From Triatoma infestans (lineage: Eukaryota; Arthropoda; Insecta; Hemiptera; Reduviidae), in assembly GCA_011037195.1 (NCBI GenBank), contig JAAEAF010001954.1, positions 1 through 64,000 on the forward strand: 64,000 bases of DNA. The letters run 5' to 3'. Below the pieces are notes generated by a model. That model worked only from the letters and a program-made list of their open reading frames with translations. It made no database searches and was not told the origin of the DNA. This document shows, piece by piece, positions 9,486 to 17,680 of the stretch. The stretch's first letter is position 1; each line of letters begins with the position of its first letter. The translations under genes were made by a program, and so were the position numbers.

Positions 9486-10151
9486 TCAATCCCTTTTAAT
9501 TTGCAAACCATATCCTTTTTTATAAGGTTTAAGATAAAATCCATGGCCAACTTGTTGTGCTTCCATTTTTTTATTATGCTTTCTCATCTCTTCTAACCGA
9601 TCTCTAGCCGCTTGTGTATCCTTTACGACTTTAGCTATAGCCGACGCTCCTCCAGCTAAACTCACAATAGCTGAAAGCCCGCCGAATAATGGTAATAGAA
9701 ATGGTAGAATTCCTCCAGTTCTTGGTATTGGTAAAATTCTCATCTGAGTCCTTTTCCTCTTCCTCATCTTTGTATTTTTCTTCACCTTTCTGCCACCACC
9801 TCTCTTCCCCCCGGCGCCGATTTTCAACTTAGCTTTCATGATTTTTGTAACTGCCCAGGCCGCCGCCTTCTCACCAAAAGATGCGTCACTAGCTTTTGTT
9901 CTTTGCCCAGCTTTTTCAACAAGTATACGATCAGCTTTATGTCTTGACCCTATATCTTTATATTTTGAATATGCAATGTCGTGTTCACGACAGGCTTCGT
10001 CTAAAGGGTTTATTCCTCTATCTCCACGCTGTAACCGCTCTTGTAATTTGGTTCCAGGACCACAGTATCTATAACCGGGTATGTGTAGTTCAAAAGGTAG
10101 TTTGTTAATCACTGAATTTATAAGACCTCGCCCACTAATCCTCTTTCTCAT
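9486..10151 (-). CDS. Phospholipase A2-like, basic virion protein
   Basis: The 221-residue product starts at ATG 10151 (MRKRISGRG); an earlier in-frame ATG at 10202 would overlap the divergent promoter. Residues 18-65 carry the viral PLA2 signature: the YCGPG calcium loop (29-33) and a D-x2-C-x2-HD-x2-Y catalytic stretch (about 51-61), as in parvovirus VP1-unique regions, where it helps the particle leave the endosome. A strongly basic glycine/lysine/arginine segment follows, then a hydrophobic stretch (ILPFLLPLFGGLSAIVSLAG) like adenovirus core or pVI-like peptides. A tyrosine/glycine-rich tail ends it. The domain assignment is by motif; the membrane role is inferred. It is the first gene of the left block. 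Confidence 0.8.
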   Translation of the reverse strand: MRKRISGRGLINSVINKLPFELHIPGYRYCGPGTKLQERLQRGDRGINPLDEACREHDIAYSKYKDIGSRHKADRILVEKAGQRTKASDASFGEKAAAWAVTKIMKAKLKIGAGGKRGGGRKVKKNTKMRKRKRTQMRILPIPRTGGILPFLLPLFGGLSAIVSLAGGASAIAKVVKDTQAARDRLEEMRKHNKKMEAQQVGHGFYLKPYKKGYGLQIKRD

Positions 10152-10210
10152 TATGATAGCAAATTCGGACCTGAACGTATATATATATACCCAACAGCCC
10201 ACAACCTACC
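10152..10210. promoter_or_regulatory. Compact divergent promoter with one TATA run
   Basis: Only 59 bp separate the ATG of the PLA2-like gene (10151, minus) from the ATG of the ATPase gene (10211, plus). A symmetric TATATATATATA run at about 10179-10189 lies roughly 25 bp from one start and 30 bp from the other. It could serve both directions. Confidence 0.55.
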
Positions 10211-10903
10211 ATGCGTTTAGAGGAGCAAAGTGAAAAATTCCCTATTGCCAACCAATTAATGCTTCTAAAAGATGATGAACCTGTGAAATTAAATCGTCAT
10301 GGATTACTGCTACCAGATAGTATAAGAGCGCTCATTTGTGGGACTTCTGGATCTGGCAAAACAAATCTTATGGTCTGTTTGTTGTTACACTCAAATGGTT
10401 TGAAATTCACCAATGTTTATATATGCAGTAGATCAATTCAACAAGACAAATATATATATTTAGAGAACATTTTTAAACTGGTTCCAGAAATTGGCTATTT
10501 TACAATTGATAATGCTCAACAGATTCCCAACAATGCCGAACCAAACTCGATTATAATTTTTGATGATATCTCCATGGATGAACAGGAAAACATTCGTAAA
10601 TATTTTAGTATGGGCCGCCATAAGCAAATTGATTGCTTCTATCTGTGCCAAAGTTATGCAAAAATACCTAAACATTTGGTTCGTGATAATGCAAATTTTA
10701 TTATTCTCTTTGAACAGGATGAATTGAATTTAAGACATGTTTATAGTGATCATATAAGTTCGCCCAATATTTCATTTGACAAGTTTAAACAGATGTGCAA
10801 TATCTGTTGGCAGAATCGCCATGGGTTTCTAACTATTGATAAAACACGAGATATGCACAATGGTAGATTTAGGAAAGATTTGGATACATTTATCTATATA
10901 TAG
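10211..10903 (+). CDS. ATP: Genome-packaging ATPase (A32/FtsK-HerA type)
   Basis: The 230-residue protein is an A32-like ATPase of the kind that pumps DNA into virions of adenovirus-like and Polinton-like elements. Walker A is GTSGSGKT (44-51). Walker B is the hydrophobic SIIIFDD (113-119). A FYLCQSYAKIPKHLVRDNANF segment downstream matches the sensor region of this family. The length is normal for Polinton ATPases and the frame is intact. The start is the ATG 22 bp after the TATA run. The next gene begins 35 bp after its stop. Confidence 0.92.
   Translation: MRLEEQSEKFPIANQLMLLKDDEPVKLNRHGLLLPDSIRALICGTSGSGKTNLMVCLLLHSNGLKFTNVYICSRSIQQDKYIYLENIFKLVPEIGYFTIDNAQQIPNNAEPNSIIIFDDISMDEQENIRKYFSMGRHKQIDCFYLCQSYAKIPKHLVRDNANFIILFEQDELNLRHVYSDHISSPNISFDKFKQMCNICWQNRHGFLTIDKTRDMHNGRFRKDLDTFIYI
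10893..10901 (+). promoter_or_regulatory. TATA-like run before the DUF8207-like gene
   Basis: CTATATATAGAG at the very end of the ATPase gene lies about 40 bp before the ATG at 10938, matching the spacing seen before other genes of the element. Confidence 0.35.
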
Positions 10904-10937
10904 AGTGGAAACGTATAGACATCCATCATTTCCAAAT

Positions 10938-11909
10938 ATGGATTCAAAACAACTTAGGATGGATACAAAAGCTACAAAACAACTTATTAAAACCACTAAA
11001 TCGTTGCGTGAAAAGTATAAAAGTTTGAAGAGAGGACTTCAGCTCTCTCAGGATGATATAGAAAAGAAGTTGGAACCTATAACTAAACCACTTAAAGAGT
11101 TAGTGTATCAGAAAGAGCAGCGGATTATCAAAGATGAAAAACCATTAAAAGATGCTTCCACTTCAACTGAGCCATCATTACCCCCTCTGCAGACTTATAA
11201 AAGCATACCTTTTTTACAAAAAGAAGAAACATTTGAAGATGTTGGTGAGACAAGTACACCTCTAAAGCAGATACAGCAACTTGATGAGGAAACATTTGAA
11301 AGAAGTTTAGAAGCGGAGCATGGGATTGGCTCTGAGATACGTCCTTATTTAATTAAAATAAAAAAATCGGAAACCGGCGATATGGATAGACGATATGGTA
11401 TTCGAATACTCCCACAAGGTGGTATGGCTATAGGAAATGCTCAAGTAACCATTGATGGTGATGACATTAATGTAAATAATGAATGGTATGAAGGTACACC
11501 TGGATTATTTCAATTGTTATTTTTAAAACAACCGACCGACTATTCTGAACAGGATTTAGAAAATTATAAGAAAATCTTAGAAGTTAGTAACGCTCACAAA
11601 CAGCAGTTCAGCGGGGAAAAAGGTATTAGTTCTAATCGTGGTTGGAAGTATAAACATATCATTGCACCTCTTTTTACGCCTCATTCATCACCACCCCCCA
11701 CAGGGAGAACCAGATCTACCAGAAATAGACCGTTGAGTGGTACAGGGATGTGGGAGGGTCAAAGCATTTATGAATACTGGGATGACCCAAATGAATTGGT
11801 AGATCGACTTCGACTATTGTATGCATCATCGGCTGCTGGTCACACCGGTCATGAAAATGAAATTCAGTCTATAATAGAGGAGTTGCGAGAATCTGGAATC
11901 ATTTATTAA
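10938..11909 (+). CDS. Polinton-associated protein of unknown function (DUF8207-like)
   Basis: The 323-residue product, from ATG 10938, begins with a lysine-rich, probably coiled-coil stretch. A low-complexity Ser/Thr/Pro middle follows. The C-terminal half resembles a protein family common in arthropod Polintons and related genomic ORFs. Its landmarks are the GTPGLFQLLFLKQP segment, the LENYKKIL--SNAH segment, the YEYWDDPNELVDRLRLL segment, and the SIIEELRESGII end. The function is unknown. Its position between the packaging ATPase and the fibre-like gene suggests a virion or assembly role, but that is inference. An in-frame extension to 10836 overlaps the ATPase gene and is not preferred. 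Confidence 0.75.
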   Translation: MDSKQLRMDTKATKQLIKTTKSLREKYKSLKRGLQLSQDDIEKKLEPITKPLKELVYQKEQRIIKDEKPLKDASTSTEPSLPPLQTYKSIPFLQKEETFEDVGETSTPLKQIQQLDEETFERSLEAEHGIGSEIRPYLIKIKKSETGDMDRRYGIRILPQGGMAIGNAQVTIDGDDINVNNEWYEGTPGLFQLLFLKQPTDYSEQDLENYKKILEVSNAHKQQFSGEKGISSNRGWKYKHIIAPLFTPHSSPPPTGRTRSTRNRPLSGTGMWEGQSIYEYWDDPNELVDRLRLLYASSAAGHTGHENEIQSIIEELRESGIIY

Positions 11910-11922
11910 GTAGCAGTTCAAC

Positions 11923-12383
11923 ATGTCGGTTGATAAATTTGGCCGCCATGAATATTCATCATTTAGAGATAAATTTACCCAACTGATGGATGATGAGGCT
12001 AATGTGGTGAATGTGGGTAATAAACGCATAATTAATGTTAGTACACCCAAAGGTGTTAATGATGCCGTGAATAAAATATATGCTGACAGTTTGGCCAATA
12101 TAGCCAATTGGCGAGCGAATCATATAAACGTTGGAAATAAACGTATAATAATGTGCTTGATCCTGAAGACAAACATGATTGTGTAACAAGGGGATTTTTG
12201 GAAAGTACTGCGCTGATCATACCAAAAACGGAAGAGGGTGTACCCATTACGAATATATATAATGCACTTGGACGAAGAATATCAAATGTGCAAGACCCAG
12301 TTCATCCTTCAGATGTTGTCACATTGAGCTACCTTAAAAAGTTTATGCTAAATGTCAACAACCAAGGAAATAGTAGTCAATGA
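11923..12383 (+). pseudogene. Tail-fibre-like repeat protein, frameshifted
   Basis: It begins at ATG 11923, 13 bp after the previous stop. Three copies of a repeat of about 24 residues follow the pattern N-(K/R)-R-I-x-N-V-x2-P, then an aspartate-valine pair and a hydrophobic/aromatic position. They are NKRIINVSTP, NKRIINV-DP (broken by the frameshift) and GRRISNVQDP. This layout resembles repeats in bacteriophage tail-fibre shafts. Register is lost at about 12145-12153, where one base appears to be missing compared with the first repeat. The second frame then reads to the stop at 12383, overlapping the integrase start by 32 bp. A fibre or spike role is an inference from the repeat pattern and from its place beside virion genes. 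Confidence 0.6.
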
Positions 12384-13275
12384 ACTTCATAAACCGGCAC
12401 GAGTGCACTATCCTAGAAGACGTGTGCTTCTTAAGGGTATTGATGATTTATGGCAGTTGGATTTAATTGAGATGATTCCTTATGCACGCCAGAACAATGG
12501 ATATAAATATATACTAGCAGTGATTGACTGCTTCTCCAAGTATGCTTGGGTAGTGCCTGTGAAATCTAAAAGTTCACAAGATGTCGCCAAAGCGCTGGAA
12601 AATATTCTAACTACGAGTGGTCGAATACCTAACAATATCCAGACGGATAATGGAAAAGAATTCTACAATACACTCTTCAAGAAATTGATGAAACAATACA
12701 ACATAAACCACTACAGTACTTATAGCGTGATGAAAAGTTCAATTGTTGAACGATTTAATAGAACATTTAAATCTATGTTGTATCGCTTGTTCAATCTTCA
12801 GGGTACCTACAATTATATAAAAAATTTACCCGATTTAATAAACAGCTACAATAAAGTGCATCGCACAATTGGAATGAAACCTTCTGAGGTAGGCGTTGAC
12901 AATGCGGCCACTCTTCTAACCAACGTTTACTCCAATCAAAGTAAACGAAAGGATAAACAGCGATTTAAGGAAGGTGATTATGTGCGTGTTTCCAAAAGGC
13001 GAACGATTTTTACCAAAGGTTATAAACCCAATTGGAGTGCTGAAATATTTAAAATAAGGCGTGTACAACACACCATTCCATATACTTACTTGTTGGAAGA
13101 TATGTCTGCACAACCCATCCAAGGTGCATTTTATGCACAAGAATTGCAAAAAACTAAATATAAAGATGTTTATCTTGTAGAAAAAATATTAAAACGTAAT
13201 AATGATAGATTGTTTGTAAAATGGTTGGGGTTTAAAAAACCCTCATGGATATATGTAACTGATTTATTAAATTAA
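12352..13275 (+). CDS. INT: Retroviral-type integrase with chromodomain
   Basis: The 307-residue integrase would insert the element DNA into chromosomes. The rve core shows D37 (LDLIEM), D99 (QTDNGKEF) and E133 (SSIVERFN), a DD33E-like spacing. The STYS--KSSIVERFNRT stretch is characteristic of Polinton integrases. An SH3-like region follows (RFKEGDYVRVS at about 205-215). The last 35 residues form a chromodomain-like end (VEKILKRNNDRLFVKWLGF), a feature that can steer insertion to particular chromatin. No N-terminal HHCC zinc finger is evident. The frame is intact from ATG 12352, which overlaps the fibre-like frame. Confidence 0.93.
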   Translation: MSTTKEIVVNELHKPARVHYPRRRVLLKGIDDLWQLDLIEMIPYARQNNGYKYILAVIDCFSKYAWVVPVKSKSSQDVAKALENILTTSGRIPNNIQTDNGKEFYNTLFKKLMKQYNINHYSTYSVMKSSIVERFNRTFKSMLYRLFNLQGTYNYIKNLPDLINSYNKVHRTIGMKPSEVGVDNAATLLTNVYSNQSKRKDKQRFKEGDYVRVSKRRTIFTKGYKPNWSAEIFKIRRVQHTIPYTYLLEDMSAQPIQGAFYAQELQKTKYKDVYLVEKILKRNNDRLFVKWLGFKKPSWIYVTDLLN

Positions 13276-13312
13276 ATAAAACACAGCTATTTTTTTTTTA
13301 AATACAAGTATT

Positions 13313-13786
13313 TTATTCATCCTCAACATTTTTATAATAATATGGTAATAGAGTATTTGGTTTACATAGTTTTGATAAATAATTCAACTGGTAATTGACA
13401 TCCTTAAAGATGTTTTGAAGTTTGAAGTATTCATTTCTAATAAAATTAATGCTGGTGGGTTGTAAAGAGAGAAGGTCTTCAAGCCAAGTTGCTTTCCCAT
13501 GAATAGTGATCTTCTTTTGACCTGATTTAGTAAAAACTATGTTATAGTTGTTGAGACTGATTGTTGATGGAGAAGTTGAACCTTTGAAAAAATCTTCGCA
13601 TGTCTGTTTATTTGATTCTAGAGTTGCCCATTCATCTACACTCAGATAGATTATGCCATTTTTCTTAGTCTTCAAAGCTATGAGTGGTACACTATCTTGA
13701 GAAATACCTGTGATTATAGTTTTCGAGTTATGTCTGTTGAGTGGAAAACTTGTAGTTAACTGCAACCCTGTTTCATTCACGGCCAT
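13313..13786 (-). CDS. Unrecognised Polinton gene, right block
   Basis: A 157-residue protein from ATG 13786; the frame is open three codons further to a GTG. I do not recognise it with confidence. Visible features are an N-terminal beta-rich part (ITGISQDSVPLIAL, then NGIIYLSVDEWATL) and a C-terminal helical part with many Asn, Leu and Tyr residues. The YLSVDEW pattern faintly recalls PC4-type ssDNA-binding proteins, but the match is too weak to call. It converges tail to tail with the integrase across a 37-bp gap. Confidence 0.6.
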   Translation of the reverse strand: MAVNETGLQLTTSFPLNRHNSKTIITGISQDSVPLIALKTKKNGIIYLSVDEWATLESNKQTCEDFFKGSTSPSTISLNNYNIVFTKSGQKKITIHGKATWLEDLLSLQPTSINFIRNEYFKLQNIFKDVNYQLNYLSKLCKPNTLLPYYYKNVEDE

Positions 13787-13825
13787 GTTTAACACACTAC
13801 TGAAAAGATACCTTTGCTCAATATC

Positions 13826-14149
13826 TTAATAATCACCCCTACCATTTTTTTCAGGCACATCCTTTAAATCACATTCAATTTGCCACGCCAATCTATCTAT
13901 TAAACAGCATATGCACGTATCAGGGCCGCACCTTTGTTTAGGGTTGGACCAAACGCACTGTTTATAATGTTTATTCGGCACCTTTTCCATATATTCATTA
14001 GCATACTGTTCTAGCTTTAGTAATTTCATTTTCAAATTTATGCATTTCTGCGCTAGTATCAAATTTTTTTCCACCGTCACATTAGGTAATAGAGACAGAA
14101 ATTTTTGATAGTTATCACTAGTTATAATTTTTTTCCAATGATCACCCAT
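13826..14149 (-). CDS. Small cysteine-containing protein, unrecognised
   Basis: A 107-residue protein from ATG 14149. The first 65 residues look helical. Near residues 65-87 five cysteines occur in the order CVWSNPKQRCGPDTCICC, which could bind zinc or form disulfides, followed by a short acidic/basic end. No homology is recognised. It lies 39 bp upstream of the previous gene on the same strand and has a TATATATA run at about 14187-14196, roughly 40 bp before its start. Confidence 0.55.
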   Translation of the reverse strand: MGDHWKKIITSDNYQKFLSLLPNVTVEKNLILAQKCINLKMKLLKLEQYANEYMEKVPNKHYKQCVWSNPKQRCGPDTCICCLIDRLAWQIECDLKDVPEKNGRGDY

Positions 14150-14186
14150 CCTTCAAACTAAGCTTGAAATAATAGGTGGTTGATAT

Positions 14187-14196
14187 TATATATATA
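14187..14196 (-). promoter_or_regulatory. TATA-like run before the cysteine-containing gene
   Basis: A TATATATA run roughly 40 bp upstream of ATG 14149 on the minus strand, in line with the short-leader promoters elsewhere in the element. Confidence 0.4.
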
Positions 14197-14346
14197 GGAT
14201 GACTCATATTTCATTCCTGTAAAGGATGGATGGGTGGTTGATAAAATGTGCTATTATAATATTTCTTATTTTATTATAATGTTAAATACAATGATGATGG
14301 TCTTACAAGCATAATATTAGAATTATTCCAAAAAATGAATTTTATC

Positions 14347-14814
14347 CTAATCAGACTCATCCTCTGATTCACATATTCCTTTTGTTTGCTTCTTCTTTTC
14401 TTCTATATGTCGTATTCTCCTTGCAAACACATCCTCATCCTCACTAGATCTGTATAGGTAAAACATTATTAGATAATATAAAAGAGAATTCACATTATTA
14501 AATTTTTTTTTTTCTACTTACATATCAGATTCTATCTCCGATGCACCTCTTTTCTTTCGTTTAGGTGCATCTGCCTCAACAAACTCAAAACACTGACGTC
14601 CTTCTTCTTTACCTCGGTAAACTATGTACATCTCCTTAAAATTATTTAATTCGTCCTCTGTCAAATTATATAGAATTCGTTTTGGAAGAAATATAAAACC
14701 TTGCTTATTTTTATAATCTATAGTAGCCCTCAGAGTACGCCCATATTTTGTCTCGGCGATATCCAATTGCTTAATTTTATACTTCTTATTCACATTCAGA
14801 TCTTCTAGTTTCAT
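14347..14814 (-). CDS. Spliced small gene, possible nucleic-acid-binding protein
   Basis: Exon 1 is 14814-14522 and exon 2 is 14449-14347. Between them lies a 72-base intron (14521-14450) with donor GTAAGTAG and acceptor ACCTATACAG, and the reading frame continues to a TAG. The product would be 131 residues. The N-terminal 75 residues are beta-rich (KYKIKQLDIAETKYGRTLRA, then GFIFLPKR, then MYIVYRGKE), in a layout that could be an OB-fold. A basic PKRKKR patch (84-89) could be a nuclear signal. The end, from exon 2, is acidic. The function is not recognised; binding of single-stranded DNA is a guess from fold-like features. Without splicing the frame stops just after exon 1. Confidence 0.6.
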
Positions 14815-15219
14815 ATACTCTCCTCTTCTACGTATATTTTTGTTTAAAATCTTACAAAGACTCCTTAAAAAACAAAATAAACAAAATCTTATAACTGTTA
14901 CTTAATAATAATTTTTTTAGTTAAGTAAAATGTTTACTCACATGTTTTATCTTGTGCAGTGATGAACTCGGCAACTCAAAACCGTATGTTTAATTGAAAC
15001 AAATGGTTCGTCTTATATATAATTCTGTTGAGTGTATTATCATCCCCGTTTTTTTCCATTTATATCATGTTGTAACATGATTTTTCATTTCATATTAGCT
15101 GATATAAAGATAAAATATGTTTTGCAACAAAATAATCTTAGTATCTTAACCTAGAGGTCATGGTTAGGATGATATATGGAAAATAACAAAATTATGTAAT
15201 AATAAATTTAACTCAACTT
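14815..15219. other. Non-coding right interior of the Polinton
   Basis: AT-rich, with no ORF. It holds a TATATATAA run near 15016-15024 and one copy of the 24-bp recurrent motif (15143-15167). No polymerase remnant is seen here. Confidence 0.6.
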
Positions 15220-15692
15220 ATTCTTATTAATTATCATGCTATCTTCACCTCAGGGTCGCTGATATAGAGCAGCTCTATAATAATATAACTTCCTCCACAT
15301 CATTACATACGCATTTTTAAATAATTTTACATCATCTTATTAATATTAACTATCTTGACCGGGGGTCGCGGTTAGGGTGCTATCGAACTGGATAGTAAAC
15401 AAGGCTAAGCTGATTAACATGCTACATGGTTGGGCTGATCTGGCCTTGGCTGTAACCTCTGATTAGCGGCTCTAAGATTAGAATTTTGGCGCCATCTGGA
15501 CCTGGGCCAAGGCTAGGCTGGGCTAACCTTGGCTGTAACCTCTGATTAGCGGCTAAAAGATTAGAATTTGGCTCAATCTTGACCTGGGGTCGAGGTTAGG
15601 CTGATCTGGCCTTGGCTGTAACCTCTGAGTAGCGGCTAAAAGATTAGAATTTTAGCTTGAAATTGGGTTTGGCCGCCATATTGGACTTTTTT
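15220..15692 (-). repeat. Right terminal inverted repeat of the Polinton
   Basis: Reverse complement of the left terminal repeat. The outer 350 bp are nearly identical and the inner blocks are collinear but lack the left-side duplication. It ends at GGACTTTTTT (15683-15692). The AT-rich flank that follows shows no clear target-site duplication. Confidence 0.9.
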
Positions 15693-15797
15693 GGTGGGCT
15701 CGAAGCCCTCTTTATTACCTACTTATAATAAATTTTTATTGAACAATTTAATAATTCATAAAATACCTACGAAGGAAAAATTAGTAAAAAAAGTTCT

Positions 15798-16003
15798 AAA
15801 CTGATTTTTTATAGAAATAATTATCTATAAATAGTTAGCCAATCGCAGTGAAGTAGTGAAGGTGTCAAATATAGGCGTGAATGTTAGGCCAATCAGAACT
15901 TTAGAATTATCAATTGGACCACGCCCACATTTGACAACTTCACTTCTTCACTGCAATTGGCTAATTATTTATAGCTAATTATTTCTATGAAAAATCTAGT
16001 TTA
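15798..16003. mobile_element. Foldback MITE-like element, ~206 bp
   Basis: The left arm (AACTGATTTTTTATAGAAAT, then ATAGTTAGCCAATCGCAGTGA, then GTGTCAAATATAGGCGTG) is mirrored by the right arm (CACGCCCACATTTGACA, then TCACTGCAATTGGCTAAT, then ATTTCTATGAAAAATCTAGTT). The arms are roughly 95 bp with few mismatches and a short centre. No ORF. Confidence 0.8.
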
Positions 16004-17069
16004 TATTTTTTTTTTTTTTTTATAATTTTCTCCTTATATACTTCAATGAGAGCAATGAAAATTTTTAATAGAAAAAAATGAATAAATCAAGTTATTTCTT
16101 ATATAATATTTACTATTTTACATAATTAATGTGACCTATAAAGACAAAAAAAATCAAAAAAGAAAGCAAAAGAGAAATAGGCAGAAATGCGAGATCCGCC
16201 ATTTTGTATTTGACCGTTTATACTAATGGAACAAAATAAAATTGATGTTAAACACCCCTAATAATTTCTGCAATGAATACATAATATTTAGTTGAAAAAC
16301 TTTGCTTACACTTGGAGTTTTTAACTGTATCATATATGGGATAATGCAGAAAGTATTGAATGAGTACTTACTGTAAAGATTGTAATCTACGCATGAGTTA
16401 ATTCAATCAAAATCAAGTTTTTTGCAAAAACATAAATATAAGGAATCGAACTAATTAAACAAATAAAGTATAATAATAAGATGCGTTATATATTAGAGTT
16501 CGAAAATCTACAGATTATAAAACTATGTAAAATGGAGTAAGGGAAAGCCTTGTGAGTGTTTCACATCAGATTTTTTTTTTTAAATCACAATTTATTGTAT
16601 TATGTTGCCACACGTGAATGTCACATGCAAGGGATTATTTGCTTCACTTTTTCCATTACTGAATCCAAATTCCAGACTAAATATAGAAATAAAATCCTTA
16701 TTACGTGGCAGTTATGAGAATATTTACTAACGAACACTGCTCCCGCAAGGGATTTTCGCCTTATCCAACTAACTTGAAACTTCAGAGATTAGAAAACAAA
16801 TTTTTGAGACTTCTAACTGACTTCTCTAGATACTCACAAGCTTTGTGACATGATAAGTCTGCTATATATAAAAGATACAATTAAAGAAACGACAGAAAAG
16901 GTACTTTTTTAAACGCAGAACAAGTTGATAATATAGTAATTAACAATATTTTTATACTATGAATGTATAAACAAAGAACAAGAATCAAGCATATCTTCCA
17001 GAATTAAGATTTTTATTTTCTGTCTACAGGTGTTTGACGTCTTTTTCACCAACAATGTTAGAGGATGTA
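16004..17069. other. No gene seen; one short family A fragment
   Basis: AT-rich sequence. At 16530-16575 the terminal piece of family A appears in forward orientation (GGAGTAAGGGAAAG, then GTGAGTGTTTCACATCAGAT and a T-run). Nothing else is recognised. Confidence 0.6.
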
Positions 17070-17175
17070 TTTTAATCTTGTCAGAATATCGAGCTTTCAC
17101 CGGAAATACACGTTTTGAGGTTCCCTGTGTCCAATAAATTGTTTTTGATAAAATGGTCCATGTGTGTGTGTGGGT
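17070..17175 (+). repeat. Family A repeat, 5'-end fragment
   Basis: It carries the CGAGCTTTCACCGGAAATAC block, the TTGAGGTTCCCTGTGTCC block, and then the GT microsatellite at the usual position. It is truncated after that. Confidence 0.7.
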
Positions 17176-17361
17176 ATACACGCCGTCGATATATATATAT
17201 ATCGAAAAGAAGAAAATTATTAACTAGAAACTAACTTGTACTGTATTATAATTAAATGTAAACTTATAACTTTACAAACAAAGGCAATATACAGTTAGAG
17301 TATTTAGAAAAAGGGTGAGACGCGGTGAAGTAAAATGGTGATGTTGATTGAGTGACGGTGT

Positions 17362-17680
17362 GTGACGTTACGTCATTATTAGTAAATATTATGAAATTAA
17401 AGTAGATACATACGAGTAAGTGAGACAAGTGAACCAATGGAAAGTTCACTGCTGAACATAGATCGCTAGCCAAATTTATATTCTCGGCTTCTAGACCACG
17501 TGGGCTAGGGCTTGTAAACCACGTGGGGTCAACAACTCAACTGAGCAGATCTGCCGGTTAGAAATTTAACTAGCGATCTATGTTCAGTAGTGCACTTCCA
17601 TTGGTTCACTTGTCACAGTTACTCATATGTATCTTTCTTAGCTACATAATATTTACTTACTACTGAAGACGTAACATCAC
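17362..17680. mobile_element. Foldback MITE-like element, ~320 bp
   Basis: The left arm from GTGACGTTACGTC through CATACGAGTAAGTG and AAGTGAACCAATGG to GAACATAGATCGCTAG is mirrored by the right arm from CTAGCGATCTATGTTC to GACGTAACATCAC. The arms are about 105 bp and imperfect, around a centre of about 110 bp that contains two CCACGTGG-like sites. No coding capacity. Confidence 0.8.

Larger units (their letters stand above)
5401..15692. mobile_element. Polinton/Maverick element, 10.3 kb, polymerase-less
   Basis: The interval is bounded by long inverted repeats (left 5401-6236, right about 15220-15692) that begin at an A-tract plus GTCCAATATGGCGGCC. It encodes the Polinton core set: retroviral-type integrase, A32-like ATPase, adenain-like protease, and major and minor jelly-roll capsid proteins. 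It also carries a PLA2-like protein and several accessory genes. Typical Polintons are 15-20 kb and carry a family B, protein-primed DNA polymerase. None is present here on either strand, and no remaining gap is large enough to hold one. A 6-bp target-site duplication is expected but not evident: the flanks GCAGGG and GGTGGG match at only four positions. Frameshifts in the protease and in the fibre-like gene suggest decay. Confidence 0.93.

Noticed and set aside
13313..13786. PC4-like ssDNA-binding protein
   Set aside because: Only a short YLSVDEW-like resemblance; the rest of the fold signature is missing.
14815..15219. Possible remnant of a family B DNA polymerase in the right interior
   Set aside because: No frame here or elsewhere in the element shows polymerase motifs or sufficient length.
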